Shown here: one piece after another, positions 10,141 to 21,341 of the stretch
Position numbering within the stretch: position 1 is the stretch's first letter
Layout: each line of letters begins with the position of its first letter
Assembly: GCA_024867545.1 (NCBI GenBank)
Contig: JANFNE010000036.1
Span: forward strand, 124,001-188,000
Origin: Phytopythium helicoides
Taxonomy: Eukaryota > Oomycota > Peronosporomycetes > Pythiales > Pythiaceae
DNA length: 64,000 bases
Reading direction: 5' to 3'
Program-made: the position numbers and the translations under genes
Notes under the pieces: model-generated
What the model was told of the DNA's origin: nothing
What the model saw: only the letters and a program-made list of their open reading frames with translations
The model's database searches: none

Positions 10141-12423
10141 CTCGCTCCGACATTCCGCGGAGCGCCTCGCCCCGACACAGACAGCAAGACGGCGCTCGAG
10201 ATCGCGGCCACCGAGGGCTTGTTCGGCGCCGCCGGCAGCAGCAGCAGCGCCGCGGACGACCCGTGGCACGCGGGCCTGCTCCTCACCACCACCAGTCCGC
10301 TCGGCGACGACTGGGGCTACCCGGACGACCCGCGGTCGGCCACGCAGTATTTCCGGACGCCATTCGTCGACGCGGCGCCCGCCTCGGCGCCCAGGCGGGC
10401 CTCCGCCACCGCCGACAGCGCGGGCGCTTCCTCGGCCTCCGACAAGATGGGCAACTACGACCGCGACTACCATCTGAGGATGCACATGCAGCCCGCCCCA
10501 CGCGCGGCCATGGCGCCCGCGCACCACCACCACCCGCACGCCCACAACAGCTTCCCACAGCAGCAGCAACAGCAGCAGTTCCAGGCACACGCGTACCGTC
10601 CGTATGCGACACAGATGCCGCAGGACCACGCGCGAAACAAGGGCCCTACGGCTTCCCTCGCACGCAACGACGGCGGGGATGAACGCCCCGTACTTCCACC
10701 AGCTCTTGGATCCTGATCGCCGCGGCAACAATGTGCCGCAGGCGGCCATGTACGTGAGCTCAGGGATGACGGGTGGCGGCTATGGACCCACCTACTGGCG
10801 CCGAGAATTCGTCGGTGAAGCGTGTGAGGGGAAACTCCGTGTCGAGCAGCAGTAACTCAAGCTATCTGCCGACGCTTGATGCGCTTCCTTACGGCAGCGG
10901 AAACGGCGGTAACAGCTCAACAAGTGGATACCAGTCCCCGCCCGGAGGCCCAGCGTTTGATCCGGATCACCCGCTACCCGATTTCAGTCCGGATTGGTTT
11001 GTTGGGCGGATCTCCCCGCCGCATCATGGGTCGACTGGGACGGCACCAACATCTGGGTCGATTCCGCTGCCCCATCCAAGCCCCACAAGTCTCTTTGGCG
11101 GTGTATCCTCAGGCCACGTCCACATCAATGCGCCGGCCGTGTCGGCACCTATGGATGACGGTTCGTCGGGTGGCGGCGCATCATCCAACAACAACAGCCG
11201 ACTTGGAGGATTGAGTGGCCTCCCATCGCCCAACGGTATGTTCAACGTGGACGCGCTGCTTCCAGACTACGAGTCGAGTCTGTATTCGCTCTGGAACAGC
11301 AGCACTACGGGGTCCGGCGGGCTTGGCTATGACAACGACAACGACAACGACCAAGGTCATCAGCAGAACCCATCGCATCCTCAGCAGTCGACCCAGGCAC
11401 ATCACCCCCAGGCACAAAAGCCAGCCTCGCCGCACATGTATATCAGCCCAGAGGACGAACTCAAGATGGACTATCCTGGTCTCTCCGAGTTCAACCAAGG
11501 TGAGCTGGACTATCTGTATGATCCGATGGAGTCCGGTGGCCCGTCACCCACAACCCCGCTTGGAACGACTGGAGGAAGCAACATGAGCAAGCTGGACAAC
11601 TACTCGTCGTCAGCCCCTCGTGGAAACGGGAATATTGTTCGAGAGCCTTACGTCGAACGGCCTGTCGGATCATCTGAGTACCTAAAGCGTGATAACTCGG
11701 CCAGCAATGAGGATGCGGCAAGGTTGACCAAGAAGGCGCGGGCTGCGTATGGAGGCAGCTTCGATAACGGTCGAGGCTCTTCCGGTGGCAATGGATTCCG
11801 TAGCATGGCGCGGAATGCAACGATTGAGGCGAAGCGTCCCATTAGGCAGTTCGTCGACAACTGCCCAAGGTCATCAAAGCGGAAGTTCGGTTGCAGCGAA
11901 CGCTCCTCATGCTGCTCAGCAACAGCATCCAGCCCCGCATCCACAACAAACTGGAGCGGGTGCCCCAGCACCAACATCTAGTTCGGCACCGGCGACTACT
12001 CCTACATCGTCAGGAGAAGGCGGAAGCACCTCGAAGCGACCTCGCAGCCGTCAGTGCGACTTTCCTGGTTGCACGAACCGTGCGCGGTCGCACCAGAAAT
12101 GCAAGAAGCACGGCGGTGCGCACCAGTGCGTATTTGACGGATGCACCAAGAACAGCCAGAGCCGCGGACTGTGCATCGCGCACGGTGGTGGATCAAGATG
12201 CAAAGTTGAGGGCTGCGTACGCGCCGCGCAGTCCAAGGGTCTGTGCAAGTCGCATGGTGGTGGCGAGTTTTGTGCTGTCGAGGGCTGTCGGAAGAAAGCC
12301 CACTTGAAGCACCTCTGCCGCACACATGGCGGGGGTGTGCGGTGCAAGTTTGCCAAGTGCTCTAAATGGGCACAACGAAAGGGTTGGTGCATGGCACACG
12401 CCAAGGAGTTCATCGGGTCGTGA
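10141..12423 (+). CDS. WRKY19-like zinc-finger protein 2, several frameshifts
   Basis: Second member of the family seen at 5.5 kb. The long N-terminal part is Ser/Gly/Gln/His-rich (HHHHPHAHNSFPQQQQQQQF near 10520-10580) with acidic motifs, like a transactivation region. The C-terminus has five repeats: CDFPGCTNRARSHQKCKKHG, CVFDGCTKNSQSRGLCIAHG, CKVEGCVRAAQSKGLCKSHG, CAVEGCRKKAHLKHLCRTHG and CKFAKCSKWAQRKGWCMAHA, then stop at 12421. The frame shifts near 10640-10680, 10790 and 11885, each by a small indel. The start is not resolved: the first frame is open upstream of 10219 but shows no ATG down to 10141. It is longer than paralogue 1 but shares repeat order and the KKAHLK repeat. Confidence 0.7.
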
Positions 12424-12957
12424 GTATGGACGGCGCTCGACGATGCGAAACGCAACGCCACATAGCAGCCGCACCCTGCTGGAGCCACGACACTGCCTTG
12501 GGCCGGGACTGCCGGCCAGATCGCGTCATTGGAATGAACAAGGGAGCTCGAAGAAACGACTGGCCGCAGGCGCGCGGCCCACGAGCGACATGCGACGAAC
12601 GAGTATCTTATCATTATTTGCGAGCGATCACTAGTAAGGAAGGCATCATATCTATATTGGAATGTACACTTTGAACGTCTTTGTAAGTCTTCGTGTGCTT
12701 TTTATTTCTTGTCGCCCAGTCTGGTGCATGAACGCACTCTAGAGCAAAAATCGACCAACTCAGATGCAAATTGAAGATGGATTGGATTTTGCGGTCTCCC
12801 AAGACAAAAGTGATGCCATTGAACATATACACATAGCTATCGTCGTAGATCTGCTGGCCGTGGCTTCACGTTTCCGCAACTGGCCCAAAGATCAAGAAAG
12901 CTATGCTTCGGTATGTTCGTAACTGTTGAAAACTCGTGTAGGCTTCAGTGAAGGACT
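12424..12957. other. Convergent 3' intergenic region
   Basis: Lies between two genes that converge. T-rich and A-rich tracts near 12690-12720 could serve 3' processing. No other feature seen. Confidence 0.4.
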
Positions 12958-15175
12958 TCATAAATACCGCATTGGCGCCGACGTGGGTGCCCCTGCAGGC
13001 ACCAAACTCGGGGACACCCCCATTGTCGTCGCTGTCGGCTCGTCACTGAGATGAATGTCAACGCTGGACGTGTCGTGATCAGGGGTCGGTGTACCGGCGG
13101 AGCTCGGGGTACTCTCCATATCGTCGTCCGGATCATCATCCATCGGCATGGGTAGCGGCACTGTGTCAAACAGGTTGTAGAGCTCCGACCAAGGCAGCTC
13201 CTCACTCGAGATCACTCGTCGCACCGGAAGATCATCCGCAAAGAGCGAGTGGCTCATGAGGTCTCCGTGATTTGCATCTGCTGCGTGGCTTTGGGCGAGC
13301 TGTTCCATAAGCGCTTGCTGCTGCTGCAGCTGCTGCAGCTGGTCTTGCACCGGTTCTTGCTGTAGACCCATGTTCATGAACATGTTTAGGCTCTGATTGT
13401 CAAAACCAAGGGCCCCAATTCCAGTTGGAGGGTCACTGCATGTCCCAGTCGGACACGTGCTCGTTGTCGACACAGTCATCGATGAAGTCTGCGAGCTCGA
13501 AGGAGCACCGCCGATATTCTCAACCTTGAAAACGGGTGAAGTGTCCCCTCGTTGACTTGCACCATTTGTTGCTGTCGTAGGAGGCGCCATGCACACTCCG
13601 CTATTGGGTCGCCGACTCCAAGCTGGAGTATCCTTGGATGGAGACACACCAGGCGAACCTGAACTGACGGATGAAATGGTTGGCGCAGGTGATGAAGGCA
13701 CCAGAAGCTGCTGGCGGGGGCTGTACTCGTGCACTTGGGCACGCTTCCGTTTCACGATACCACGCTCAGCACCAAGATCACTCTCGAAAGGTGTGGCTTC
13801 AGGCTTGATCGTGGCATTGCTAGCACGGCGACTTGAATAGATCGAAAACGCATCAGATCGAAGACGCTCGAGGCAGTACATGTACGAGCCCATGGGTTTC
13901 ATGAACAGAATTTCAAGCACGTGCTGAGCATCGCTGCCCGACAATCCTTGTCCACGAGGTGCAGTCCACCCGTAGTGCCATGCCTTGCACTCTGCATTGA
14001 ACTCGAAAATGGTGGACTGGGTGGATGTTTCCATCGCAGCGCCACGCAGAATACCAGGAAAGAGTGGGTTCAGGGGATGCTCTTTGTCACGCACCCAAGC
14101 CAGCACGTCGGTTTTGTCAATAGTCTGTCCAGGGAACACCTCCGGTCCTGACACCGACATGTCAAAAGTGCCCTCAAGGTTCAAAAAGCGCGCGAACGCC
14201 AAGACAGCTGGTCGAGTTGTCTGAATGGGACAAATCTTCACTCCTCCAGACTCGGTGATGCGGCTAACTGCCACGTGCACACGGATCGAGTCGCCGCAGA
14301 ATCCCGAGCTCACATGACGCCCATTTCTACAGCACGGGAAGCACCGAAGATTCTTCTGGCCACCCTTTTTGTTGTTGCGCTGGTACCGAGGCTGGAACAG
14401 CTGGAAGTTCTTGGATGGCGCTACAAAGGATGCTCGAACATTCAGGCCATGTGGGTTTTCACAGGAGTCATTGCAGCACGGGCCAGGAACACTCTGGTAC
14501 ACCAAGTTGTCATCATCGTCGTCGTCATCGCCACGCATCGGCTTGGTGTTGCCGTCGGATTCAATCCAAGTCCCAAACCTATTCACAAAGCACAGGTCAG
14601 CACCACAAAACACGAAAAAGGAAGAAAAGCAAGCTCGCACCCTGCTTCAATCTGGTAGGTGGGCGGTTCGAGCAACAGCGAGTCGCGCGCAGCGAGCAGT
14701 TTGTAAAAGTCAACACCATTCTCAACCGTTGACGGATAGATCTGGCGCATCGCGCGTAGACTCGCGTACTTGACCTATTGATAGCAGTTGAAATAAGTTA
14801 GCAGCGCAGATCTTGCATCTCTCGGAATTTGGGCATAGATTAACCGCACAATAGAGGTATAGGTGAACTCGCCCAGTGGCGGCTTGACGACGCATGTGGA
14901 GACGTGGCCGATGGTGTGCGTGTTCTTCAGTATAAGGCGCAGTAGACGTTCGAACTCGTCGACGTGCCGCGGGTCGACGCACATGCGCGTGACCATAACC
15001 GCCTGCTCCATCCATTCCTTCCTCATGAGTGGCGGGCCAATTCCCCGCAACCACGTCGCCTGCTAGCACGCACCTCCTCGTCATCCTTGATATTAGACGT
15101 CTCCAGCACCTCCTTGAGCAGCCGGTACGACAGGAAGCTCCTCGTGAGCTCCGTGGGCTGGTCGGTCGCCTCCAT
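12958..15175 (-). CDS. Four-exon gene, about 674 aa, Cys-rich centre and Gln/acidic tail, unknown function
   Basis: Exons on the minus strand are 15074-15175, 14850-15017, 14641-14774 and 12958-14578; all borders are GT-AG and the phases agree. It begins MEATDQPTELTRSFLSYRLL. The middle has acidic DDDDDDDN followed by CCNDSCENPHGLNVRASFV and a second Cys cluster, CFPCCRNGRHVSSGFCGDS, likely metal-binding. Then come FARFLNLEGTFDMSVSGPEV, a basic VKRKRAQVHEYSPRQQ stretch that could be a nuclear signal, a Ser/Pro/Thr region, QLQQLQQQQALMEQLAQ and an acidic tail. The layout (structured half, then Ser/Gln/acidic half) suggests a transcription-related protein, but I recognise no named domain. Confidence 0.6.
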
Positions 15176-15531
15176 CGCGGCCAGAGGAGCGGTAAAGGCG
15201 AGCTCTCTTCTCAACGCCACAACTTCCGCTCCAGGCGTCGACCGGAGGCAGGGAGAGCTCGCGATCGGGAGCTCAGCACTCGCAGGAGCAGCGCGCAGGC
15301 GGCGCGGGCGCTGTGGGGGAGCGCGCGTACAACTGAAGGGTCCACTGCGGCGCGAGCTTCTCCGCCCACCGCCTTTCTCGTTCGTTGGTGTCTCCGTTCT
15401 CGTTTCTTGCCGCCCGCCGCACCCTCCCTGCGTCAATGGATGCGACTGAATAACCTCGATAGACCATGAATGATGGTCGCGAGTTAACACTACAAAGAGC
15501 AAGTTACCTCTCCCGCTGCTGAGGTTTTTCA
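15176..15531. other. Intergenic between the Q-rich-tail gene and the Fanzor-interrupted locus
   Basis: GC-rich 5' flank of the four-exon gene. No independent gene seen. From 15532 upward the sequence may be the former 3' end of the gene interrupted by the Fanzor element. Confidence 0.35.
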
Positions 15532-15624
15532 ATAATCAGCACCTGCTAGAATGCATATAATAATCAACCAATCGGAGCCTCGCTTCGAGCTAAAAACTGG
15601 AGATGTCGTCATCAAGTTTAGCAC

Positions 15625-15743
15625 ACGATAAAAGACTATGATTGGGAATGGAACCCAGTGAAAATGCAACAATGCCTGAGTATACAGTGCTATCTGCGGG
15701 CAACGCTGAGCGCACCTGCAGACACTTTGTGGCCCCTGATGTG
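15625..15743 (-). ncRNA. Putative Fanzor guide-RNA scaffold, copy 1
   Basis: Segment between the former Fanzor stop (15744-15746) and the element 3' end. It differs from the copy 2 segment at only three positions in 119, although the gene itself carries frameshifts. Read on the minus strand it can form the same hairpins as copy 2. One difference lies in a predicted loop, one in a predicted single strand, and one weakens the terminal ACTGGG/CCCAGT stem to ACTGGG/CCCAAT. The role is inferred from the known position of TnpB and Fanzor guide RNAs at the 3' end of their elements. Confidence 0.35.
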
Positions 15744-17719
15744 TTAAGTTGGCGCTCGGCAAAAAATGTTAGGTCTTGGTTGACCACGGAGCATGTTGAG
15801 GAGGAGCATGAGCATGTTCTTCGAGGCGTTGACGTCGCGGCTCAGTAGTACCAAAACAGCCATTGGATCGACAATGGAGCACACTATAAACCTTGCACGT
15901 CCGCCATTCCTTGTCCGTGCTGTTCTTGACCTTGCAGAGGCGGAGACTGTACTGGTATTCTAGCTGCCGGTGGCAACGTGAGTGAAGCTTGCTGGTGCGA
16001 AACTCATCAATCGATTGCACACGACAGTAGTTTCTTAACGTGTGCTCCAGTCTTTTGACCGGCCCCGCGGGGCACTTCTTGATGAGTCCAGAGTAATCGG
16101 TATTGCTCCAATCTCCAAATCCAACCACCGTTCGCCTGCCTGCTTGCTGGGTCAGTCTCCGGCAGAGTTCATGCAGCTTCTTCTGCGCAAAGATGTACCG
16201 ACCAAAACGCAGGTTGCGGAATCCCTTCGCCCGTGAAAATCCTAGCAGGTTTTCCATATGTGGAATAACGTATCGTGTGTACGTTTCCAGCAACTCGAGC
16301 GACGCGGTCTTCTTCGACGGCATCTGACGCTCGGCCGCCAAAATGTCGGGACGCCGCTCCTTCCAGCAAGCTATCTTCTGGTTGCTCTTGTGGTAGCGAG
16401 CATCCTCGTAGAACTCACGAGAAGAGCAGTGGATAGTCTCGACGTCCTGGTTGGTTGCTACAAACAGATCTCGTCTGCCAGGATCTAGGCCCCACATGAC
16501 ATCGTAGTCTTCTTCCCTAAGTGGGCGGTCTGTCGCCGGATGGGTTTTCCGCATGACAATGCTGACAGCCTTTCCGTCCGTCACGATCTCTCCTGCGAAC
16601 TTCTTGTTGGCTGTTTCAAACTTCTCGATATTGAAGAGACTGTGCCACCAATCGTCTGCGACAGCATTCCAATCGTCACCTAGAGGAGGCACGCGAACAC
16701 CAGCACGTAGAAGTAGGCTGCGGAGCGCCGTCTTGCACATCTTGAAGTGCGAGCACTTGAACCCATTCTTTGTCGGCAGGAGACTGAACGTGCGGACCTC
16801 TGGGATGTCCTGTCGATGCTGAAACCGGCGATTCCTCTCCTCATGTCGGTTAGAATCATGTAGGTGAGAGGAAGCAATCTGTTAGCCTCGTCGGACAAGT
16901 AGCCGCTCTCGTTGCGCGGGATCTGCTCTCGCCAAGCCTGCACCTCGGTATCGTTGCCGTTGTAGACAGGGTCCAGGATGCTCTTGATCATGACGTAGGC
17001 CTCAGCACCATTCAAGTCATAGACCCGCTTGATGTGACGGTGAAAGCGACGGTAGAAATTGCGTACGATCGCATTCTTGGTGTTAGTGGCCATCATTTGG
17101 GCTGCGTTCTGCTGCCACCCAGCGGTAATCTGCCGGTTGCTTGCACGTCGAGCGTCTTCACCTCGCCAAGTGTTGTACAGCGTGACTGATTGCTGGAATG
17201 CAGGAGACCCGAGTGTGGAGTTGGCGTTGCAAACACACGATAGGCATCTGTAGAAGAAGACCTGGTTGAGTGGCTCCACTGCATCGCCCAGCTGACACAT
17301 CCGCACGGCGTGGATGTTGGCGAGGACGTAAGCCTCCAGCACGGCCTGGTCCATATCCGCCAACACGGACTCCCACGGCAAACTCATGGCCTCATCGCTC
17401 TTGCAAAACGCCTTGAGCGACGTCTTGACGCACACAAGCGAGGATTTGGCGTTAGCTGCGTCACGAGCTTCGACTTCGGCTCGTCGCCCCTTTGACTGAC
17501 TCTTGCGTGGTTTTACACTGCGCTTCTTCCTTTTAGACCTAGCATCGCCTGACGTCGGACCAGCTGCACGTGTTGTCTTGGACCGACCTCGACGAGTTGC
17601 TGAAGCAGCTCTACTCGTTGTGGATCTGCGTAGCCTGCGGCAGCTTGCCTGGTCTTGGACCTGCCTCGCCGGGGACCTGGATCGCCCTCCGTGCCCGATC
17701 GAGCGCACTTGTTTGCCAT
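15744..17719 (-). pseudogene. Fanzor (TnpB-family RuvC nuclease) pseudogene, copy 1
   Basis: Aligns along its whole length to the intact 659-codon copy at 54257-56236. Relative to that copy it lacks one base near 17633 (Ala/Arg-rich leader), one base near 16842 (within TDIEERNRRF) and two bases at 15841-15843, just before the last catalytic motif, so NRDVNASKN is lost and read as EPRRQRLEE. The first acidic motif (GLDPGRRD) and the GFGDWSN/EFRTSK region are still readable in the 15769-16740 frame. The start codon (17717-17719) is retained. Three frame breaks make a full nuclease unlikely, unless they are base-calling errors; the two-base loss is harder to explain that way. Confidence 0.8.
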
Positions 17720-18255
17720 GGTGGCAAATTACACTGAGTATGGAGATCAGGATCGGCAGCCGCTTTCGTTCGTTGCCGTTCGAGAGCGAGTGGGCGCTTG
17801 CCAATTCAAAACATGCTATTGTCTCATCATGCCCATTTACGTGTATGCGGGCAGAGCTACAAAGGCCGCTTTACTAGCTTCCCGTGGCTCATGAAGGAGC
17901 TCTGGAGATCCTTCCTATGGCATCTCCAACAAGCAATACGAAGTGTCAATGCAGTGCTGTTGTCATCGCATCGCGCAACCCACTTGAAGCTGATGAACTG
18001 CGCTGCCAGCTTGTCAATTGGGCAGAACCGTAAGTTACGCTCTTGAAGACACACCGGAGTTTTCAAGAGTCCGAGACACTGTACTTGCGTAACTTTCTTG
18101 CCGTAACGACAGGTTTATTTAGTTTCACGTCTCCTTTTCCACATCTTCCAGTTGAGAGAGAGTTTACGTCAATCGTTGGGCTGAGAAGGGTGAATGTAGA
18201 AATGGAGGGGTTTGTGGCCATCTACCACAGCGCCAATGCCGGGTACCCCGGCCAT

Positions 18256-19561
18256 TCACGGTTGTATGGCGTCCGAGTCCATGGCAAAAAGCTCGGATGC
18301 CAGATTCAGGACGGAGAGATCAGCACCAGCTATCGACGCTCGGACTGCCTCGATCTCGGCTAGACTTGGTAGAATCGAACTGGCATCGTGGCTGTCCTCG
18401 TTGCGTCGTTTTGTCGATTGGGCTTGCTTCAGGCTGTGATGTTAAAAATTTTGCATCGTTGAGCTCCATTCAACAGCAAATCGCTCGGCACAACGTGACT
18501 TACTCTTTTCTGCCACGTTGCGGTGCTCTCTCCGAGGACGATACCCTGTTGCGAAAAGTTGGAGAATTTTTGAAGACCGGGAGCTGCTCGAGCCCTGGGT
18601 GACACGCGTCTGCAGGAACGCTGCCTTGGAGCTCAAGGAGTGTCTGTATAGAGTATTGGATAGGCTTGACCTCTTTTTCCACCTCACTGTCGAGTGGAGT
18701 CTCTTGTTCTTCGGTGGCATGTGTCACAGCCTCAGCAACACTGAGTCCATCGGTGGTTTCTGTCCTTGATGGGGATATCTCTTCGGCGACGGAGGCTTCG
18801 TTAACATTGCCGTCTGGGTCGGGTTCAGAAGTTGTGGGGACCAACTTTCCTTCCGATGTTTCCTTCTCTGTTGAGGACGCACTCTCTTCCTTTTCGGTGC
18901 GTTGAATTGGTAGCATCGGCTCATCCGCGGTTTCTTTTGAGTCGCTTGGGGAGCTACCATCAATGGAACCGCCGGGCGCGTCCATCTCGCCAATTTCCTC
19001 TTCGACTCCTCCTTCGATGCTCGCATAATACTCATTGTAGCATGTGATGCAGTAATAGCATCCATCCGACTCATCCAGCACCAGCTCTGATCCGCTCACA
19101 ACCTGCTCACAGGTAGTACATGGCAGCTCTGGAGCCTCGGTCGCTTGATACACTAGCTCGCGCTCGTCGATAATTACAGCGCTAGTTTCACGAACAGCCT
19201 CAGCCTTGACCAGCTTCCGCTCGGCTTTGGCTAGCAGCACCTCCACACGAGCCACCGAAGCACAAAGAGCTGCAAAAGAGCCCAACTCTTCGCGCAGATC
19301 GCACCTGTCCACCAGGCTCAGCGCGTACTGCAAGTAGCTGATCGCTTCTCTCAACATTGGCGCGCGTTCGACCCTCGAGTGGTGCTTGGCCAGCGACAAC
19401 GACGCCTCGCCCAGGTTCTTGGTCAGCACGAACATCCCCGCGAAGTCTTCGGCCGCAAACGCGTCAGACAGCGCGGACCGCCACGTCTCCAGCGCCTCGA
19501 GCGGCCGCGAGGCGCCGAGCTGCCGCCGTCCGCGGAGGATCGCGGCGCGCACCGCGTCCAT
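18256..19561 (-). CDS. TPR-like/zinc-binding protein whose frame ends in the Fanzor element, 411 aa
   Basis: Exon 1 (18504-19561) starts MDAVRAAILRGRRQLGASRP with about 120 residues of Ala/Leu-rich helices spaced like TPRs. A Cys cluster follows at residues 148-174 (CTTCEQ...CYYCITCYNEYY, two CxxC pairs, a LIM- or FYVE-like zinc knuckle), then a long acidic Ser/Glu/Thr region. A perfect GTAAGT donor at 18503 joins to an acceptor after TTTTTAACATCACAG, and exon 2 (18256-18433) continues in phase for 58 codons to a TGA made of the first three bases of Fanzor copy 1. If the element is removed the frame would continue VLNLMTTSPVFSSKRGSDWL and end at 15532. Function unknown; probably C-terminally altered by the insertion. 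Confidence 0.65.
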
Positions 19562-19870
19562 GGCAACGGTTGTGTGTGGACCGAGCAATGCCCTCTAATA
19601 GAGGGTACGGATTGCTCTTGTAGAGGAATATTTGACGGCTTCAACATGCTGTGTGGCATGCATGAGCTATTTGGTGCAGCTTTGTGATGCATGAGAAGCA
19701 AGCGCGCTTTGAACTATCAAAAGACCACGCAATGGAATTGATGGTCTGTGTATCTCGGCATCAGCACATATACAATCAAAGCGTGAACTGTACTGGTAGT
19801 CGAGTACTATTAGCAGTCATTGTGGCGTCAAATTCTGCATCAAGCATACAATCGCTGCACACCCCGAGCT
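19562..19870. other. Intergenic, 5' flank of the zinc-knuckle gene and 3' flank of the isomerase gene
   Basis: About 300 bp between two minus-strand genes. No feature seen. Confidence 0.4.
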
Positions 19871-20071
19871 CTACTTCTTCTTGAGCGACTCAAGGTAAAA
19901 ACCGAGCGATTTCTGAACCTTGTCCGTCTGCGCAAAGTCCGTAAACTCCTCGAGGTCCTTCTGGCGGGTGGCAATCAGACGGTCGGCAGTCTCCTGGCGC
20001 ATCAGCAGCTTGGTCTTGATGCGCGCAGCATCTAGACGCGGCAATTGTAAGCAAATCTCGCAATTATCGCA

Positions 20072-20126
<55 letters not shown>

Positions 20127-21018
20127 GTACCAGGGATAGCGAGCCACTTAGCCATGGCCGCCTGAGCACGAGGGAACACCTCCTCAAGCGGGACAGCCTC
20201 GTCGACCAGACCAATTGCCTTCGCCTTCGTGGCGTCCACCTGGAGCCCAAGGCCGAGCATTTTCTCCGCCTCGCGATGACCGATCGTGTTGACGAATGTG
20301 TCGCGGAACCACGTCGGTGCCACGATGCCGAGCTGCGTCTCGTTGAGCCCAATCATGGGCTTTCCGGCCGTCATGACGCGGTAGTCGCAGCTCATGGCGA
20401 GAAGGCAGCCACCAGCAGGACTGTGACCCTCAATGGCAGCGACCGTAGCGAGGCGCGACGTGTACAGAGTCAGGTAGAGTTCCTGGAGCGAGGTCCAGAA
20501 CGTGTTGAGCTTGGCAGGCTATTCACACACAAGGCAACGTCAGTCTCAAACTGATTGATCCCGCGTCAATTGTAGTCCCACCTGCGGCTGGTACATCTCC
20601 AGGATGTCGAGTCCGGCGCTAAACACCTTCTGGCTAGTGGACGCCAGGATCATTCCACTGTAACACAAGCGCCTCCGTCAGCCTCCCCGCGGTCGCTCCA
20701 CGCTCCACCAACTCGACGCCTCCTCACCGCACGCCCTTGTCCGCCTCGAGCGTCTTGATGGTGCTCGTCAGCTCCTGGATGAGCTGCTCACACACCGCGC
20801 GTCATGAGCAACCGAGCCACTCCTCCAACCTTCCCCTCTCCCATCCATGCGCGCACCTTGGTGTTGAGCGAGTTGACCGGCGCGCGGTTCATGCGCACGA
20901 CCGCGTACTTGTCAACCTTCTCCACGAGCACCAGCGGCTCCGCCGCCGTCGAGAGCGCGCGCGTCACCGCGGGCAGCAGCGCCGAGCGCGTCGCGCGTCG
21001 CATCGTCGTGGCCAGCAT
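19871..21018 (-). CDS. Enoyl-CoA delta-isomerase (crotonase family), mitochondrial ECI1-like, 281 aa
   Basis: Moves double bonds of unsaturated enoyl-CoA during fatty-acid beta-oxidation. Five exons (20857-21018, 20728-20786, 20582-20657, 20131-20518, 19871-20031) have GT-AG borders and add to 846 nt in one frame. The start MLATTMRRATRSALLPAVTR is an Arg-rich amphipathic leader typical of mitochondrial import. Crotonase features: VVRMNRAPVNSLNTK at the start of the fold, MILASTSQKVFSAGLDILEM (first oxyanion-hole Gly), AAIEGHSPAGGCLLAMSCDY (second oxyanion region) and MIGLNETQLGI with the Glu used by delta-isomerases. Length matches the family. The last intron contains 52 consecutive A on the plus strand. 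Shares an upstream region with the divergent aspartate-semialdehyde dehydrogenase gene. Confidence 0.85.
20073..20124. repeat. 52-base homopolymer (A on plus strand) in an intron
   Basis: Uninterrupted A run inside the last intron of the isomerase gene, T-rich in the sense direction and close to the donor (GTACGA then T52), not at the usual polypyrimidine place before the acceptor. Likely unstable in length. Confidence 0.9.
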
Positions 21019-21341
21019 CGTCGGCGTCGAGTCCCCCTGGCGTCCTTTTCTTCAAGTGGGGGATCCGCCGGATCGCATGACGCCACAGGAGCTCACTTCA
21101 AGTCCGCAATCGGATCCCGACGTGACGTTATACTAAGTGCGCACTGCTGCATCTCCTCTCGCCACTCATCGTACCTACCGTTAAATTCGCGTGTGTGTTC
21201 TTGTGGGCCACAAGAATATGTTTGAGCGATCACCTGCGAACCGCACGGCTAGCCGCGCATGGGACCCAGCCACCACTTCAGCCCGCGCCGCCCCGCGCTC
21301 GCAGCTCCTCGCGCCCGCTCCCCCTCCGCTCGCTGCTAACG
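21019..21341. promoter_or_regulatory. Shared divergent promoter region, isomerase and aspartate-semialdehyde dehydrogenase
   Basis: 323 bp separate two start codons that point apart, so both promoters must lie here. I do not see a convincing single motif. Confidence 0.45.

Larger units (their letters stand above)
15625..18258 (-). mobile_element. Fanzor element, copy 1 (decayed)
   Basis: Defined by alignment to copy 2 at 54138-56767: similarity starts abruptly at ACGATAAAAGAC (15625) and stops abruptly after CCATTCA (18258). The flanks differ. In gene orientation the element begins TGAATGGCCGGGG and ends CTTTTATCGT. The ends are not inverted repeats of each other and no direct duplication of target bases is visible. 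It carries only a Fanzor gene, with no tyrosine or serine recombinase frame, so it would need a helper or be moved by another mechanism. A hairpin of two 6-base arms, GCCGGG and CCCGGC around TAC, sits 8 bases inside the 5' end. Confidence 0.85.

Noticed and set aside
15529..15787. Two small minus-strand frames overlapping the Fanzor copy 1 tail
   Set aside because: They cross the element border and are partly guide-RNA scaffold; only the part left of 15625 is considered, as possible host exon.
20073..20124. Poly(A) tail of a retroposed gene
   Set aside because: No intron-less coding sequence or target duplication is attached to the A run, and it lies in a correctly phased intron.
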